From Tamarix chinensis (lineage: Eukaryota > Streptophyta > Magnoliopsida > Caryophyllales > Tamaricaceae), in assembly GCA_030549775.1 (NCBI GenBank), contig CM060171.1:3836001-3900000 (forward strand): DNA of 64,000 nucleotides, read 5' to 3'. The notes under the pieces are model-generated. The model searched no databases, was not told where the DNA came from, and saw nothing but the letters and a program-made list of their open reading frames with translations. Position numbers and translations under genes: made by a program. Positions 1 through 11,914 of this stretch are shown here, piece by piece (positions within the stretch are counted from its first letter, which is position 1; each line of letters starts with the position of its first letter).

Positions 1-122
1 GTAAATTTTTTGTGTGTGTGAAATAATAAATGTAATCATAATTTACTTAATTTAGTTTTGAATTATAATAATTATAACTATAGTCATATTATTTGGGTAT
101 AGCAATTATGATTTCAGAAATT

Positions 123-134
123 ATTTTAGCTATT
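123..134. repeat. Target-site duplication, left copy, of LINE-1
   Basis: ATTTTAGCTATT lies directly before the poly-T/3' end of the minus-strand LINE and matches ATTTTAACTATT at 3610-3621 in 11 of 12 positions. This is the signature of target-primed reverse transcription and fixes both ends of the insertion. Confidence 0.8.
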
Positions 135-386
135 TTTTTGGGTAAGTAAATATCAAAGTTTTATTACTTCCAAATACTGAGTGAGGAGTACAACCAAAGA
201 AAATTCAATTACATCAAAAGGCCTTTAGCCATTCTTACCAAGCTCATCTACACTCTTCATTAGCTTTTGATAAAATTTGCTACTATTAAACGAAACAAAA
301 CGGCTAGCAAGGTCACTCACTATTTGTTTTCTAATACAATGACATGTGTAAGACTGTTGGGTAAAAATACATGCATTTCATTTCCT

Positions 387-806
387 CTAAATGTGGTAAA
401 TTGTAGCAGCAAGAAGTGCACAAATCACATATTTCCTATTCGTTGGACCCCAACCCCCTTTTATAGACCATCTCTTCAAATCATTCCAATTAGTGATTGC
501 TTGCTGGCACCCTAGCTTATGGAGTAAAGGAAGCCACACTACAGTAGCATATGAGCAATGAAATAATAGGTGAGGCAGGGTTTCTGCTGAAGTAGAGTAG
601 AGGGCACAAGTATTAGACTGGGTAATGCCATATTGAACCATTTTATCCCGAGTATGAAGGCATTCATGGATTGAAAGCCAAAAGATAAACTGATGTTTAG
701 GAAGAGGAAGGGGAGACCAACCAACTTTGGACCAAGGAACTCGAGTAGCTTGAGGCCTGATGATTCCGTAGGTCTGAGAGATGCTGAATTTTCCTACAAT
801 GCACAT
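387..806 (-). pseudogene. LINE-1 ORF2 C-terminus, zf-RVT domain
   Basis: The 139-residue frame contains the zinc-binding domain found at the C-terminus of plant L1 ORF2 (zf-RVT family). The recognisable part is NTCALYSTSAETLPHLLFHC, matching the family pattern CxxC...HxxxxC, but the second cysteine is tyrosine. Upstream residues (WSPLPLPKHQFIFWLSIHECLHT) are the usual linker before the zinc finger. This is the last coding block before the 3' untranslated tail. It is disconnected from the reverse transcriptase by frameshifts, so it is a pseudogene segment. Confidence 0.85.
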
Positions 807-1006
807 ATTACTCTACCCTCCAACTGAGCTAAAGATAGGATGGAAAGTTGGTCTTAGCTTTAGAATATTCCGAAGAATCCAAGAGCATGTATTTAGGAGA
901 TCCATATTCTAGAGATCTTACCCCTTAATATAGTAAGCATGAACCCATCTCACCCAAAGCAGGTCCTTTTTATTTGCTAATGACCACAAAAGTATTCTCA
1001 TAGAGG

Positions 1007-2578
1007 CTACATTCCACCACTTAATATTAGTAAAATCCAGGCCTCCCTTATTCTTTGGTTTATAGATTTGAGACCAGGAAACAAGAGATTATTATTATTA
1101 TTTTTTGTTTCATAAGAGCTAGTCCATAAGTAGCTTCTGCATATAGCATTGATTTCATTAATAGCCTGTTGTGGTATAGGAAAAACTAAACACGAGTAGG
1201 TTTGAATGCTAAATAGGACTGATCTTACTAGCTGCATTCTACCTACATAGCTCAACAAAGATGACTGCCATACTTGAAATTTAGCCGTATACTTTTCTAT
1301 GAGGTGTCTGTAGTGTTGAATTACCAAATACTTACTATCCAGGGGAACTCCCAGGTAAGTAAAGGGGAGGGATCCCTCCTTGATATGAAACTCAGATAAT
1401 GTGTTGTTTTTGAGGTCTATAGGAACTATCCCTCCATAGTAAATTGAGCTTTTAGTCACATTTAAACATGTCATAAGATAGAAGAGAAAGACAAGAAAAT
1501 ATCAAAGATGGCTTTGATGGAGGGAATATTACCTTTACTAAAAAAGAGTAGGTCATTTGCAAACATCATGGAGATGAGTTTGATTTTTTTACACTTGGGG
1601 TGAGGTGAAAAAGATGGGTTCAACCAAAGCTAGGAGAGAGCTCAATTTAGGAATTCTATAACCAACATAAAAAGTGATGGGGAAAGAGGATCCCCCTATC
1701 TTAGCCCCTACTGGCCTTGAATGGGGGTGTAGAACTCCATTGAACATGATCAAGAAGTTGACTAAGGTTACACATTTCATTACAAGCCTCACAAAGGTTG
1801 GGGAGAAGTGAAGAGAGAGCATAATATGTTCCAAGAACTCCCAGCTTATTGTATCATAAGCCTTCCTCATGTCAAGTTTGATCATACACCTAGGAGAGAT
1901 GTGTTTTTGGGTATAACCCTTGACAAGATCAGTTACCAGAAGTATGTTATCTCTAATGCTTCTACCTTTTACAAATGCTGATTAAGATTCACCAATTAAT
2001 AGAGGAAGGATAGGTTGGATTCTATTGATGAGAATCTTAGAAATAATTTTGTAAAGGGTATTGCAGCAAGCAATGGATATATAGTCACTAGCTTTTGTGG
2101 CATTTGGCACCTTGGGAATAAGGTGCAAGCTTGTGACATTAAGGCTATAAGGCAGGTGGTTATTTTGAAAGAAGTCACATATGCTTTGCCAAACATAATT
2201 TCCTATAATATTCCAGCATCTTTTAAAGAAAAAGGCATTGAAACCATCCGAGCATGGAGCCTTATCATTGCTCATCGAGAAAACAACCTCCTTAACTTCT
2301 ACTTTTGACACCGGGGCAAGCACTTGGTTGTGAATCTCCTCAGTAATTAACGGACCAGTGGAAATAATAGAATTGATGTAAGTTCTATCTATAAGTCCAA
2401 GGCTCAGAGGCTCTAAACCCATCAAAGTTTTGTAGAAATCAGTAAAAACACCAAATATACTCTCTTGATCTGTATACACAACACCCCTTTCATATATGAT
2501 TGTGTGAACTTGATTTGATTGCTTTCTCCCTTTTGCAATAGCATGGAAGTATTTTGTATTTGATTCTCCTAACTTCAA
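1007..2578 (-). pseudogene. LINE-1 ORF2 reverse transcriptase, broken
   Basis: Three consecutive open segments encode non-LTR reverse transcriptase. Segment 1982-2578 starts in the linker (KLGESNTKYFHA) and runs through fingers motifs (NDKAPCSDGFNAFFFK; LIPKVPNATKASDYISI; NTLYKIISKILINRIQ). Segment 1589-1885 gives the palm motif IKLDMRKAYDTISWEFL. Segment 1007-1474 gives the thumb (FTYLGVPLDSKYL; YVGRMQLVRSVLFSIQTY). The catalytic FADD box lies between segments at 1552-1563 and reads F-A-N-D, with the first metal-binding aspartate changed to asparagine. Stops and frameshifts between the segments make it non-functional. Confidence 0.9.
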
Positions 2579-2864
2579 CCAATTTACTCTTGATTTTTGA
2601 TGAAAGAAAATTTCCTCACATTTAGATAATTGTGAAAAAGTTTTAAGAGCCCTCTTTTCATTTCGGGAAAGAACAGGGTCGAGAGGGGTTTGAGCAAGCT
2701 GAGCTTGAGCTAGGAGAAGATCATATTGAGCTTAACTAAATTTTTCATTGATCCCCCAAACTTACAGTTGTTGAGCTTCTTAGGGGGGGCCTTAAGCATT
2801 TTCAACTTCTATCTAAAACAGTTCAAGGGAGTACCTGTTACATTAACAGACCAAGTACGAGCAA

Positions 2865-3609
2865 CTATGCTGTCAAATTATTCATCCTCAGCCCACATAT
2901 TGCAAAAACGAAATGGTTTATTGATTGGAGATGATAGGGGGATATGCATACAGAGATAGGAGAGTGATCGGAGATGCCATGGGCCTGGAAATGAGCAAGT
3001 GTACCTCCATATATAGTAAACAAATAGGTGTTTTCCATAGCTCTGTCCAATTTGCACAGAATCTTATCAACTCCAGATTGATTACTACACCAAGTATACA
3101 GATGGCCTGTGAATTTGAGGTCCACCACTTGCATGAATTTGTGATAAGCAATCAACAAAATCTTTGACATCTTGATTGTTAATACTCTCCCTTTGTAGTT
3201 TAACTTGACTACTCATAACTACATTAAAATCCCCCATTAGAAGCCAAGGAGAATCCTTAGGAGCTGAATTAATGAGCCACTGCCACAAAGTCCTTCTCCC
3301 AATACCTTGGTTAAAAGCATAGATGAAGGACACATAAAGCTTGAAATCTCCATTTATAGAAAGCACTTTAGTGAGGATTACTTGATCTATAGCTGAGATT
3401 TCTTTTACAACTAAGAGATTGGGGTCCCAGCCGACCCATATACAACCATTATAATGAGAAGAGTAGTTGTTAATCCAATGCCAATTAGGCATGAGGTTCC
3501 TACAAATAAGACTTGCATTGCCTTCTTTAATTCTATTTTCAAGCAAACCAACTAAACTATACTTATTTTGTTTAACCCATACTCGAACTTCCTTTTGCTT
3601 TAGGGGGTC
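2865..3609 (-). pseudogene. LINE-1 ORF2 endonuclease, 5'-truncated
   Basis: An apurinic-type endonuclease (exonuclease-endonuclease-phosphatase fold) that nicks target DNA. The frame begins at the truncation point with NDPLKQKEVRVWVKQNKYSLVG, continues through GCIWVGWDPN, FIYAFNQGIGRRTLWQWL and WLLMGDFNVV, and after a break reaches GHLYTWCSNQ, KLDRAMEN and SDHSPISV. These are the conserved blocks of plant L1 endonucleases in order. The first catalytic block (WNxRG) is missing because of the truncation, and there is at least one frame change near 3100. Confidence 0.88.
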
Positions 3610-3621
3610 ATTTTAACTATT
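3610..3621. repeat. Target-site duplication, right copy, of LINE-1
   Basis: ATTTTAACTATT, matching 123-134 with a single mismatch. It abuts the 5' truncation point of the LINE. Confidence 0.8.
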
Positions 3622-3692
3622 ACTATGATTAATCTTATTATTATAAATACTATTATCATAATAAAGGTAATAATAAAACATCAATTCAAACT

Positions 3693-3800
3693 AAATAAAC
3701 ACCGATTCAAAGAAAAAAATTAAGTAAATTTTAAATAAACATCAAACTAAAGAAGAAAATATATCCAATGAAACTTAAATAAACATTAACTTAAAGAATA
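3693..3800. repeat. Three-copy AT-rich tandem repeat
   Basis: The block AAATAAAC followed by a short spacer and a T/CAAAGAA-like end occurs at 3693, 3733 and 3777, giving periods of 40 and 44 bases with some divergence. The function is unknown. Confidence 0.55.
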
Positions 3801-6115
3801 AACTTAAAATATAATATGATTTGCTAGATACTACGTCCCGTATCCCATGCAATTTGTAAAGGGAATGTCCGCGAGAGACTGTACCGGTCAAAATAATGAA
3901 ATTTTTTAGCCAAAAATATCAAGACATAAAGCAAAAGTATGATCAAGAACCGTTTAAAGTCCAATATACCATTGGTTTTATTTTGCTTGAGGAATACGCG
4001 TATTTTTGATTATTTAATTTCCACCACTATCCTACATTTAGACTCGCTACCTATTAATTGGGAAGGTAGATCTAACTTTAGCGCCTATAACGAGTTTGGC
4101 CTTTTACAAAATTTAAGGCCATGGCATATGTAGTTTCGTCTCTACTAGTTTAGTTTGTAGGGGGAGGGGGGGGGGGGGGGATCCCTCGTTTTGCCTAGCT
4201 ATTGAATTACTACTAATTAAAATCTACGTGAAAGAGATAGCTGGAGAGTAGAATGCTGTCATTGGTTATCACGTCTTTTTAGAAACTTTTATGCTTTCGA
4301 CATACTCGTATAAGTTGACCTACATGGCGTTTTACATAAGGAGCTGGATTTATGCAAACTTTTCTCACTTTCTTGAGTATTTGTTTTGAGTTTTAAAAGG
4401 TAAGAACATTAGAACTTGAATACCTAATTTGTGTTGTAATTATGCAAAGTAATTATTATGTGTTGATTAAAGTTTGTTTGGATCTACTTACAAAAAATAA
4501 TTATATATGATAGTTACTTATTAAAAAAAAAAGACTAATTTTTTAAAGATAAGCTATTATCTTGCTTAATCATTTTTTGATAAGTAACTCTAACACTATG
4601 GGGGTAGTTAATAAGGGATAGTGTTGTCTTGATTCACTAATGGTCTCAAAAATTGCATTGAGTCTTTTTTGAAGTACTGTGTCTTTCCTCGTACATCATT
4701 GGGGGGGGGGGACCTCACCAAAAGCCTCAAGAACTTACAGCTTTGTGTTTTATCTCAATTTTGAATACCAGAATATTTTTTCCCTTCATTATTTTTAACT
4801 TAAATCAGAAAAAAAACTAACAATATACATATATAATCATATCTCAAATAGTAATACTGATAATAAACACACTTAAAACAAAACCTTTAAACTATTTTTA
4901 GATCGTATCAAATGAAATATATAAAGTTATATAAAGAGAATGAACCCTAAATATGATAGGTGGAATGTTTCATGTTTTGACAGCTCATGACTACTGACAT
5001 GTTTTCAAACATACAGGTACAGTGGTAAATAAAAATAGAAGAAAATACTATTTATTTATGTGGATATGTTGAACTACAAGTAGTGAGGCCAGAAGTCATG
5101 ACCTTAACAAAATACTTTGTTAAGGATGAAATTCATATTATATGATACCGCTATGAATATCTTCTATTTTAGATCGGAAGCATATGTTCTTTGTTGTTAT
5201 GGGATAGTACGTGTGAAAAAATTACTCCTATATTTTATATATCTTACGTAGAATAATTAAAATTAAATTTTTTTTAAAGATAAATGCTTATTTTAGATTT
5301 TAATTTGATTCAAAATGAATATTTTATTAAAAATATTTATTATTATTAAATATTTGATACCAAAGATAAAAAAAAATATAGGGGTTTTTTTACTCCTACC
5401 ACCCCTTTTACCCCACGACAAACAAGTCCTAGTAGTGGTCCAGTACGCCCCTCCCCCTCCCACTTATTCTTTCGAGCAGAGCAGAAAAGATGAAATACTA
5501 AATATTATGGGCATCTCATGCACAGTACTATGATTTTCTTGCAGATTTGGTTGGATTTGCTTCTTTGGAAAAGTGGTCCCATAAGTACTAGTTAGCCAAA
5601 CAAGGAGCGATCTACGGGCAGAGATCATTTAAATCACCAATATTCTTATTAGGGTTTACAAAGACCAGAACAGGAGCGGTGGGAAGGAGGGAGGGGGGGG
5701 GACCATGATTCATTGCCTGCACTAACATGGATCGATAATTATTTTTCATGGAAAGGGTAGAAGAAAAGTTATAAATATACCCCCCTAGTTAAATTATATT
5801 ATAGTTAATTAAAACGCCTTTTTACTAATTAATCTTCTGTTTTACTTAAAGTACCCCTGGGGACCATTTTTATGCAATTGGATACAGATAAGAACAACGT
5901 TACCAAGAGATCAAATTCCTTAACACTGTTACATTTGTTCTTGGTTAATGGGGTGCAAAGGTTAGTGTATGTGTGTGTTCAAGTCTTTCAAAATTAAGGG
6001 ACAGAAACACCCGCAGACACGCCGCGCAGTAATCAAAACCACTAATCTGCCGCCCTGTCTATTAGTGGCAAGGCATCTATGGTTTAATTAACGTCGACAA
6101 GATTTTGAAGGGGTT

Positions 6116-6117
<2 letters not shown>

Positions 6118-6149
<32 letters not shown>
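6118..6149. repeat. (TCA)n trinucleotide microsatellite
   Basis: About ten uninterrupted TCA units. It is a simple sequence repeat with no coding context. Confidence 0.9.
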
Positions 6150-7280
6150 GTTTCATAGGTTTTGGCTTGCCTTTATGTTTCAAAATAGCATGACAAACAC
6201 TGTTTAATTTGCATGTTACCTGCTGTCTGCATTTTATATTAGTACGTACTTTTCATGTTTTAGTAATGGCTGGTCCGTATGATTTAGCGACCACTCATAT
6301 GCCATTAATGGGAGCGTTTTGAGTATGAGACATCCGTCGTCTAATGGGCGGAACCATGTGGTTTAATTTAGATCTCATACACGGTATATGTGTAAGGGCG
6401 GTACATGCTGTTAGGAACCTGTCGTTTACAATGAAGTTATAATTTTGGGGCAGTGATGGATGGTATATTTGATTCAGTCGTAGATTAGGCCTGTCTGGCT
6501 TTTTATAGAAGGGTCCACAAGTCCGGAGCCCATAGGAGCACCGGTGACTCCTCACTCATACAGAACCAATGAACATGGAAATAGTACTCCCCCCCCCCCC
6601 CACCCTCCCCACCCCATACCCCAAATATCAGCCATCAGTTGAAGACGCCGAATTAATTTCTTTCAATTTCCTCGACTGGTGTCCATGGTTGCACGGGAAG
6701 GGGACGGGGACGGAAACGAAAAAAGGGGAACGAAAAAAAACACAGAAAAATTATTTTTTAAAAAAATTTAAAAAATAGAGATGATAGTAAATGTTAAAAA
6801 AATTATATATATATATATATATACATATATTAAAAAATAGATTAAATCTACTAAAATTAAGAGAAAAAATAAAAATTTCTAAAATTATTACCTATATTAG
6901 TTAATTTTAATCATTAATAATTTTTTAATAAAAAATTAATTAAATAATTTTAATATAAGTTCTGACACTAAATAATTTCCGAAAGAAAAAACTCTTCCGA
7001 GACATTCCCGGGATAGAGGATGGCACCTAACTGTCATACCCATGCATCACTGTTTGTATCTCGTCGAAGTCTAACATAATGTTAGGAATCCGGACCATTT
7101 CAAACCTTAGTACATTATTGACATTCATTACTATCTATCAATCAATTGATGGCCATTTATATATTGCTCTTGCTTTTAGATACAATAGAACTTAATAATT
7201 CTATGTCAAGAATAAGAGGTATGACCATAGATGAGGTAGATTGTGTGAATATATGAATGCGGTATGTTCATGGAATATTA

Positions 7281-7500
7281 TACTCCATCTATCTCTAAAA
7301 GAAAGTATTTTTAGCAATTTATGCACTATTAATCTAGGAGATAATAAATTTACCACTGATATGATAATTAATACATAGAAGAAGAATGAGAAAAGGTAGA
7401 GGTAAAAATGAAAAGTAATCATTAATTTCTCTAAAACAACTTTTATTTTGAAACAAAAAAAATTGATCTAAAAGACTTTCTTTCATAAATGGATGGAGTA
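7281..7500. mobile_element. Stowaway-type MITE
   Basis: A 220-bp element with terminal inverted repeats beginning CTCCATCTATCTCTAAAAG on the left. The right end, read on the opposite strand, gives CTCCATCCATTTATGAAAG. Both ends are flanked by TA, and CTCC(A/C)TC termini are typical of Stowaway MITEs mobilised by Tc1/mariner-type transposases. It has no coding capacity of its own. The open frame across it on the minus strand is incidental. Confidence 0.82.
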
Positions 7501-7559
7501 TATTTTTTAGTTGAAAAGATCAAAGTCGGTTATTTTATTTAATTCCCTGAATGACTGGA

Positions 7560-7990
7560 TTAAATATCTATATAGGAACATTCATCCTCCAAATAATATC
7601 TTCCTCTATTTTTACTAATTTTATAATGAAATTGTTTGTTTGTATGATTATGTTGTTGTAGGTCACCCTACCAATCTTTTGACTTGTATGAGCTATGTGA
7701 GCTAAAATAAATTCAAGTCTTATGTTCGAATGTTGCTTATCACATATCTTAGTAATAAAGGGGAAGATGGTCTGATTCAACAATAATGTCCCACATAGCC
7801 ATCTAATCTACCAAATTTAGCCTTACATAAATAGCCAAAACTTTAACCTCTTCCACATTCTATCCACCTCTAGAGACTTGTTTGGGTGAAAAAAATAACC
7901 ATACTATTTGAACCTCGAGTGTCCATCCCAACCCTAGCTACCACTCACATTAGTACCTACATCAACATTACATTTATTGCTACTCTTTTG
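7560..7990 (-). pseudogene. LINE-old RNase H domain, degenerate
   Basis: Minus-strand frames near 7960-7990 read KCNVDVGTNV, resembling the (K/V)xNVDxA start of plant LINE RNase H domains. The frame 7568-7783 ends EEDIIWRMNVPI, resembling the common C-terminus of that domain. Stops and frameshifts lie between. An RNase H domain after reverse transcriptase is known for a subset of plant L1 elements. The other LINEs here end at the zinc finger, so this is probably a different lineage. Confidence 0.6.
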
Positions 7991-8479
7991 CGACTTTGTA
8001 CACTCATAGCTATGCATAGATGGTGGTGTGTGGGTTTTGTTTCAGCCACCATCGTCTAGCAAGCCTAAAGCTAGTTTTGCAAATAGCTCATGATCTACCT
8101 TTTCAGTTTCTATGAATTAAACCAACACAAAGCCTATGTATAGGTTAGCCTCCAAATGACTTATTTTTTTACCCCCTCACATAAATATTAGTCCAAAACA
8201 CATGACTAGTTTCTCTCTGCATCTAATTTGATATATACCACAGTCCTCCTATAGTTCTTTGAATATATCACATTCCTTCAAAGTATTTAGAATGGTTTCG
8301 TTTTGTCCATACAATGCACACGACTCATCAACTTGTATATTTTCTTATGCAACTTCTATTTGGTGGGTAAATTTTCATTACATCCCAATACAAAGCTTTT
8401 CACTTTTGGAAGATTATTAGCCTTACCCATATTCTTCTACATACTCTTACACTACCATTCTAATTGTATAGGCATAACA

Positions 8480-8692
8480 TTAATGGTTTTTTTCCATAAT
8501 ATGTTGTAGGTGGATAACTCTATATACATGTTGTTCTTCATAAAGACCATGTTTGCATGCCTTGTGGTCTAGTACCAGGAGTGGAATGTTTAAGATTTCC
8601 TTCACCTCAAAAGGGAGAAAAGGAGCACGAATCAAATCCTCTTTCCATCCTCTCTCTTGCTCGTGAATAAGATCTAAGACCTTAGTCTTCAC
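8480..8692 (-). pseudogene. LINE-old connecting region between RT and zf-RVT
   Basis: The frame reads MKTKVLDLIHEQERGWKEDL, then IRAPFLPFEVKEILNIPL. This matches the conserved linker of plant L1 ORF2 downstream of the reverse transcriptase thumb (V.DLI....W...L....F.......I..IPL). It is followed toward lower coordinates by frame-broken zinc-finger sequence. Confidence 0.72.
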
Positions 8693-9489
8693 TACATCAA
8701 GTGGTACTACAGAAATAAAAAAAAAACAATAGATAACTTTGGCAGCTAATTACCATACCATATATCAATCTTCTTGTTGTCCCAAGAGTCCACACTAAAC
8801 ATTATTTAGCTATCCACTTTTCTTTCCACACACTCCTCTAGGCATAGTTTAGGTTGTGTCCCACTCTTTCTTGCATAATTTTAGGTCTCAGATAGTACAT
8901 GCTCTTCCATACACACACTAAAAAAATATTTATCATCATTCATAAGCATCCATTTATTTTCCCTCAACATGGCTAAGTTAAACCAAACTAGGTTCCAAAA
9001 CCCCATGCCACCAACATCCTTTTGTAACACTAGTTTGTCCAACTAATCTAGTGGTTCTGCCTCTCTCTATTCTTTTGATCCCACTAGAAGGAGCTCATAA
9101 TTCTTTGTATTTGTGAGCAAAAGGTTGAGAAAAGCTTAAATATACTCATGGAATAGATAGGGATGGCTTAGGTAACAACCTTAATAAAAAATACTTTCCT
9201 CACATGTAAAATTAAGTGAACCTTCCACCATTAAAGTTTCTACATGATATGGTGTTTGAGTGAATTAAAAGAAACCTTCTTCAATCTCATTACCAATGTG
9301 GATAATCCCAAGTAAATACTATAACTATTAACCTCCCTAATAGATAGCTCCTCTTGTAGGCTCACCCTTTTATCTTCCCCAACATTCAAAATGAAAATCA
9401 ATTATAACTTTTGCAAATTAATGCATTGGCTAAATAAGTTCTTAAAATTACTTGTCATTGTTGTGCTTCCTCCTTAGTATCTCAGGAAA

Positions 9490-10495
9490 ATAAAATGCTA
9501 CCATTGGGGGAAAATGGTGGGTTATTTATAGGGATCCTCTATCTATTATAATTCCATACAGTTTATTCTCTTTCATTAATTTCTTGAGAAGTGTCGACCG
9601 AGCCTTAACACATAGAATAAACACATAGAGAGATATTGTGTCATATGGTCTAATGCCTCTTGTTAATTTGAAATAATAAGATGGAAAATTATTGATCAAA
9701 ATAGAGAAAGACACTGAGGTCATGCACATCATTATAATATCAATCCATATCCCTTGGAATCCTAACTTCATCATCATCTACTATAAAAAGTTCCATTCTA
9801 CCCTAACATAGGTCTTACATTTTTTATTATCTTCAATGCCATATCCACTCTCTTATTTGTTTTGTAGTGATTTATTTTATGGAATACATCACATGCCACA
9901 AGCACATTATTAGTAATAAGGCATCTAAAACAAAGGCGCTCTAGTTCTATAGGATAAATGATGGAAGGACTCACTTTAATATGTTACTCAACACATTTGA
10001 CACCAAATTTTAGAGAGCATTACACAAAATAATTGGAAAAAACTTAGACATCCTCTTTATTTTATTATTATTTGGGGATAAGAATAATTAAGGTCTCATT
10101 AATATCCTTTAGCATGTGCACATTATTCAATGTGTCTAACACTAAACTCACAATGTTATGTCCAACAATGTGCTAATATTTTTGGAAAAACAGGTTGTAC
10201 ATGCCATCAAGTATTGGGGCTTATTAGGGTACATCTAGAAGAAATCTAGGATAAGTTCCTCCCTAGAAAAAAGTTCTACCAATTCATTGTTCATTTCATA
10301 AGAGATATTTTATTGAAGACTACTTAGCTCCTCCTCCATTTCGTGTGGTTCATTTGACTAAAAAGAGGACTTTAAAATAATGACATTTTCCATCTCCTTC
10401 TCCTTTGACCAACTTCTTTTGTTAACATTTATAAGTCTCATCAACATGTTATTTTTTCTTATACCACTAGCTTTTGCATGTAAGTACTGACTATT
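9490..10495 (-). pseudogene. LINE-old reverse transcriptase, degenerate
   Basis: Segment 9526-9777 encodes MMKLGFQGIWIDIIMMCMTS then VSFSILINN and TRGIRPYDTISLYVFILC, the palm of a non-LTR reverse transcriptase; the usual RQGDPLSPYLF reads RPYDTISLYVF. The catalytic box just downstream (about 9500-9525) is no longer FADD: the best frame gives P-N-G-S-I-L-F. The upstream linker is visible to 10495, where LINE-2 interrupts it. Confidence 0.8.
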
Positions 10496-10510
10496 CTTAT
10501 CCCTTTCTCA
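10496..10510. repeat. Probable diverged TSD of LINE-2, left copy
   Basis: TATCCCTTTCTCAAA just left of the LINE-2 tail resembles TAATCCCCCTTCTCGAA at about 15281-15297 on the other side. The similarity is imperfect, but the two lie at equivalent positions (the REGDKN-encoding part) of the interrupted older LINE. Confidence 0.5.
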
Positions 10511-10640
10511 AAATTTTTTTGGTAAGTAAATAAATTTTATTACCAAAAATGCAAACTGTATGTCAAAAGCCTTACAAAAATGAAGGCTTACAAAAGCGAC
10601 TCAAAAGACCAAAACGCTTCAAAACTAAGGCAAGAAACAA

Positions 10641-11057
10641 CTACATCCAATGGTCTATAATCTTCAAGAACTCATGTGTTTTTCCATTATTTACAAGGTT
10701 TCCTCTCATAAAGATTTCTTGGACAATCTGCTTGCAAATGACTTCAAGTGTAGGTTGCTTCCTTTGGAACCCAACATCATTCCTGTTGGTCCACAACTTG
10801 TATATCAAGGCAGAAAAAGCAATTTTCAGCACTTCAATTCTTCCATTTTTACCCTTTGTATACCTGATCATCCAATGGATACAGCTCTGCCATGTTGTAA
10901 AAATATGAGTTAGAAACATCCAATTGAGCAATTGTCTCCAAAGTTGATGTGAAACAATGCATTGGACTAGAAGGTGATCTAGGTCTTCCTCTCCTTGTCG
11001 GTAGACTTCACATGTATCATTATCAATCACCTGCCATGATTTGAGTTTTTTCTTCAC
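10641..11057 (-). pseudogene. LINE-2 ORF2 C-terminal zf-RVT domain
   Basis: A 138-residue frame with DTCEVYRQGEEDLDHLLVQC, the zf-RVT pattern with its second cysteine changed to tyrosine. It continues through the helical C-terminal segment (HWMIRYTKGKNGRIEVLKIA, then ALIYKLWTNRN), typical of L1 ORF2 without RNase H. It is the last coding block before the 3' tail. A stop separates it from 11058-11243. Confidence 0.85.
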
Positions 11058-11914
11058 TTAGAGCACTTCTTGGCAGGCCATCGAATATATAATTTTGTGT
11101 CTAGGCATGCCATGGTGATTCCACATAAGATTATACCATTTCACTTTATCATTTTTGTGTCTTAAAGAGTGGTACATATTTGTAACACTGAATGTGCCAT
11201 TATCTCTACTAGAATTTAATGTATCATGCCTCATAATCCTCATTCTGAAGATGAGTTTGGTTGTCCAAGATGAGTCTTCTTTGATCTCAGCTTACCAAAT
11301 ACTCAATCTATATAAGTATTTTTCATTTGACCCAAACACTCTCCTTTTGCACCTGCAACCTCCATAATTTTTTGCAAAAATAGGCTGCATTCCATGGTAT
11401 CAACTATTGAATGCCTAGCCCACCTTCATCTTTAGGATGCCATATTCTATTCCAAGAGATGTGAGCCTTTCTTTTACCTTGTACCATATTATTCTAGAAA
11501 AACTATCTGTAGATTGATTCCAATTTATGCACAACATCCTTTAGTAGCATGAAAACTTGCATCCAGAAGTTTGTAATACCAAAGACAATTGATTTAAGAA
11601 CTTGGAGTTTTCCTCCATAGCTTAATAGCTCTAGAGTCTAGGCCTTTAGTTTTTGATTAATTTTATCAATTAAAGGCTGATAATGGGTAATAGATAGTGA
11701 GGAACTACTAAATGGAACCCACAAATACTTAAGGGTAAACTTCCTTCATTGTAATTCTGTAGCTGAATTATCTACCTTTTCACATTATTGTGAACCCCTC
11801 CAAAATAGATGCAACTTTTTTGAGGATTAGCCTTCAATCCTGATATCGCTGCAAAGATCTCAAGCTTCTCCTTAATGAGGTGGGCTGACTTCACATTACC
11901 TTTGTAGATAGAGG

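Larger units (their letters stand above)
135..3609 (-). mobile_element. LINE-1: 5'-truncated L1-type retrotransposon
   Basis: This is a non-LTR retrotransposon copy of about 3.5 kb read on the minus strand. Its 3' end is the poly-T run on the plus strand just before GGTAAGTAAAT, a tail type shared with other LINEs in this window. The 5' end is truncated inside the endonuclease, at residues NDPLKQKEVR, which in intact plant L1 proteins follow the WNxRGL motif. Endonuclease, reverse transcriptase and C-terminal zinc-finger segments follow in the usual order but are broken by stops and frameshifts. ORF1 is absent. The flanking 12-bp duplications show it moved by target-primed reverse transcription. 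It is dead. Confidence 0.9.
3622..7280. other. Gene-free, low-complexity intergenic stretch
   Basis: I see no reading frame here with recognisable family features. The stretch holds a small tandem repeat (3693-3800), G tracts at 4160-4180, 4701-4711 and 5681-5701, a C tract at 6589-6601, a (TCA)n microsatellite and an (AT)n run at 6803-6830. Short open frames (for example 3939-4133 and 6295-6555) show no motif and are probably chance. It may be unique host DNA between retroelements. Confidence 0.5.

Noticed and set aside
2015..2308. Plus-strand 97-codon frame
   Set aside because: It is the antisense of the LINE-1 reverse transcriptase, whose minus-strand motifs are clear.
10549..10913. Plus-strand frames of 119 and 87 codons
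   Set aside because: They are antisense shadows of the LINE-2 zinc-finger region.
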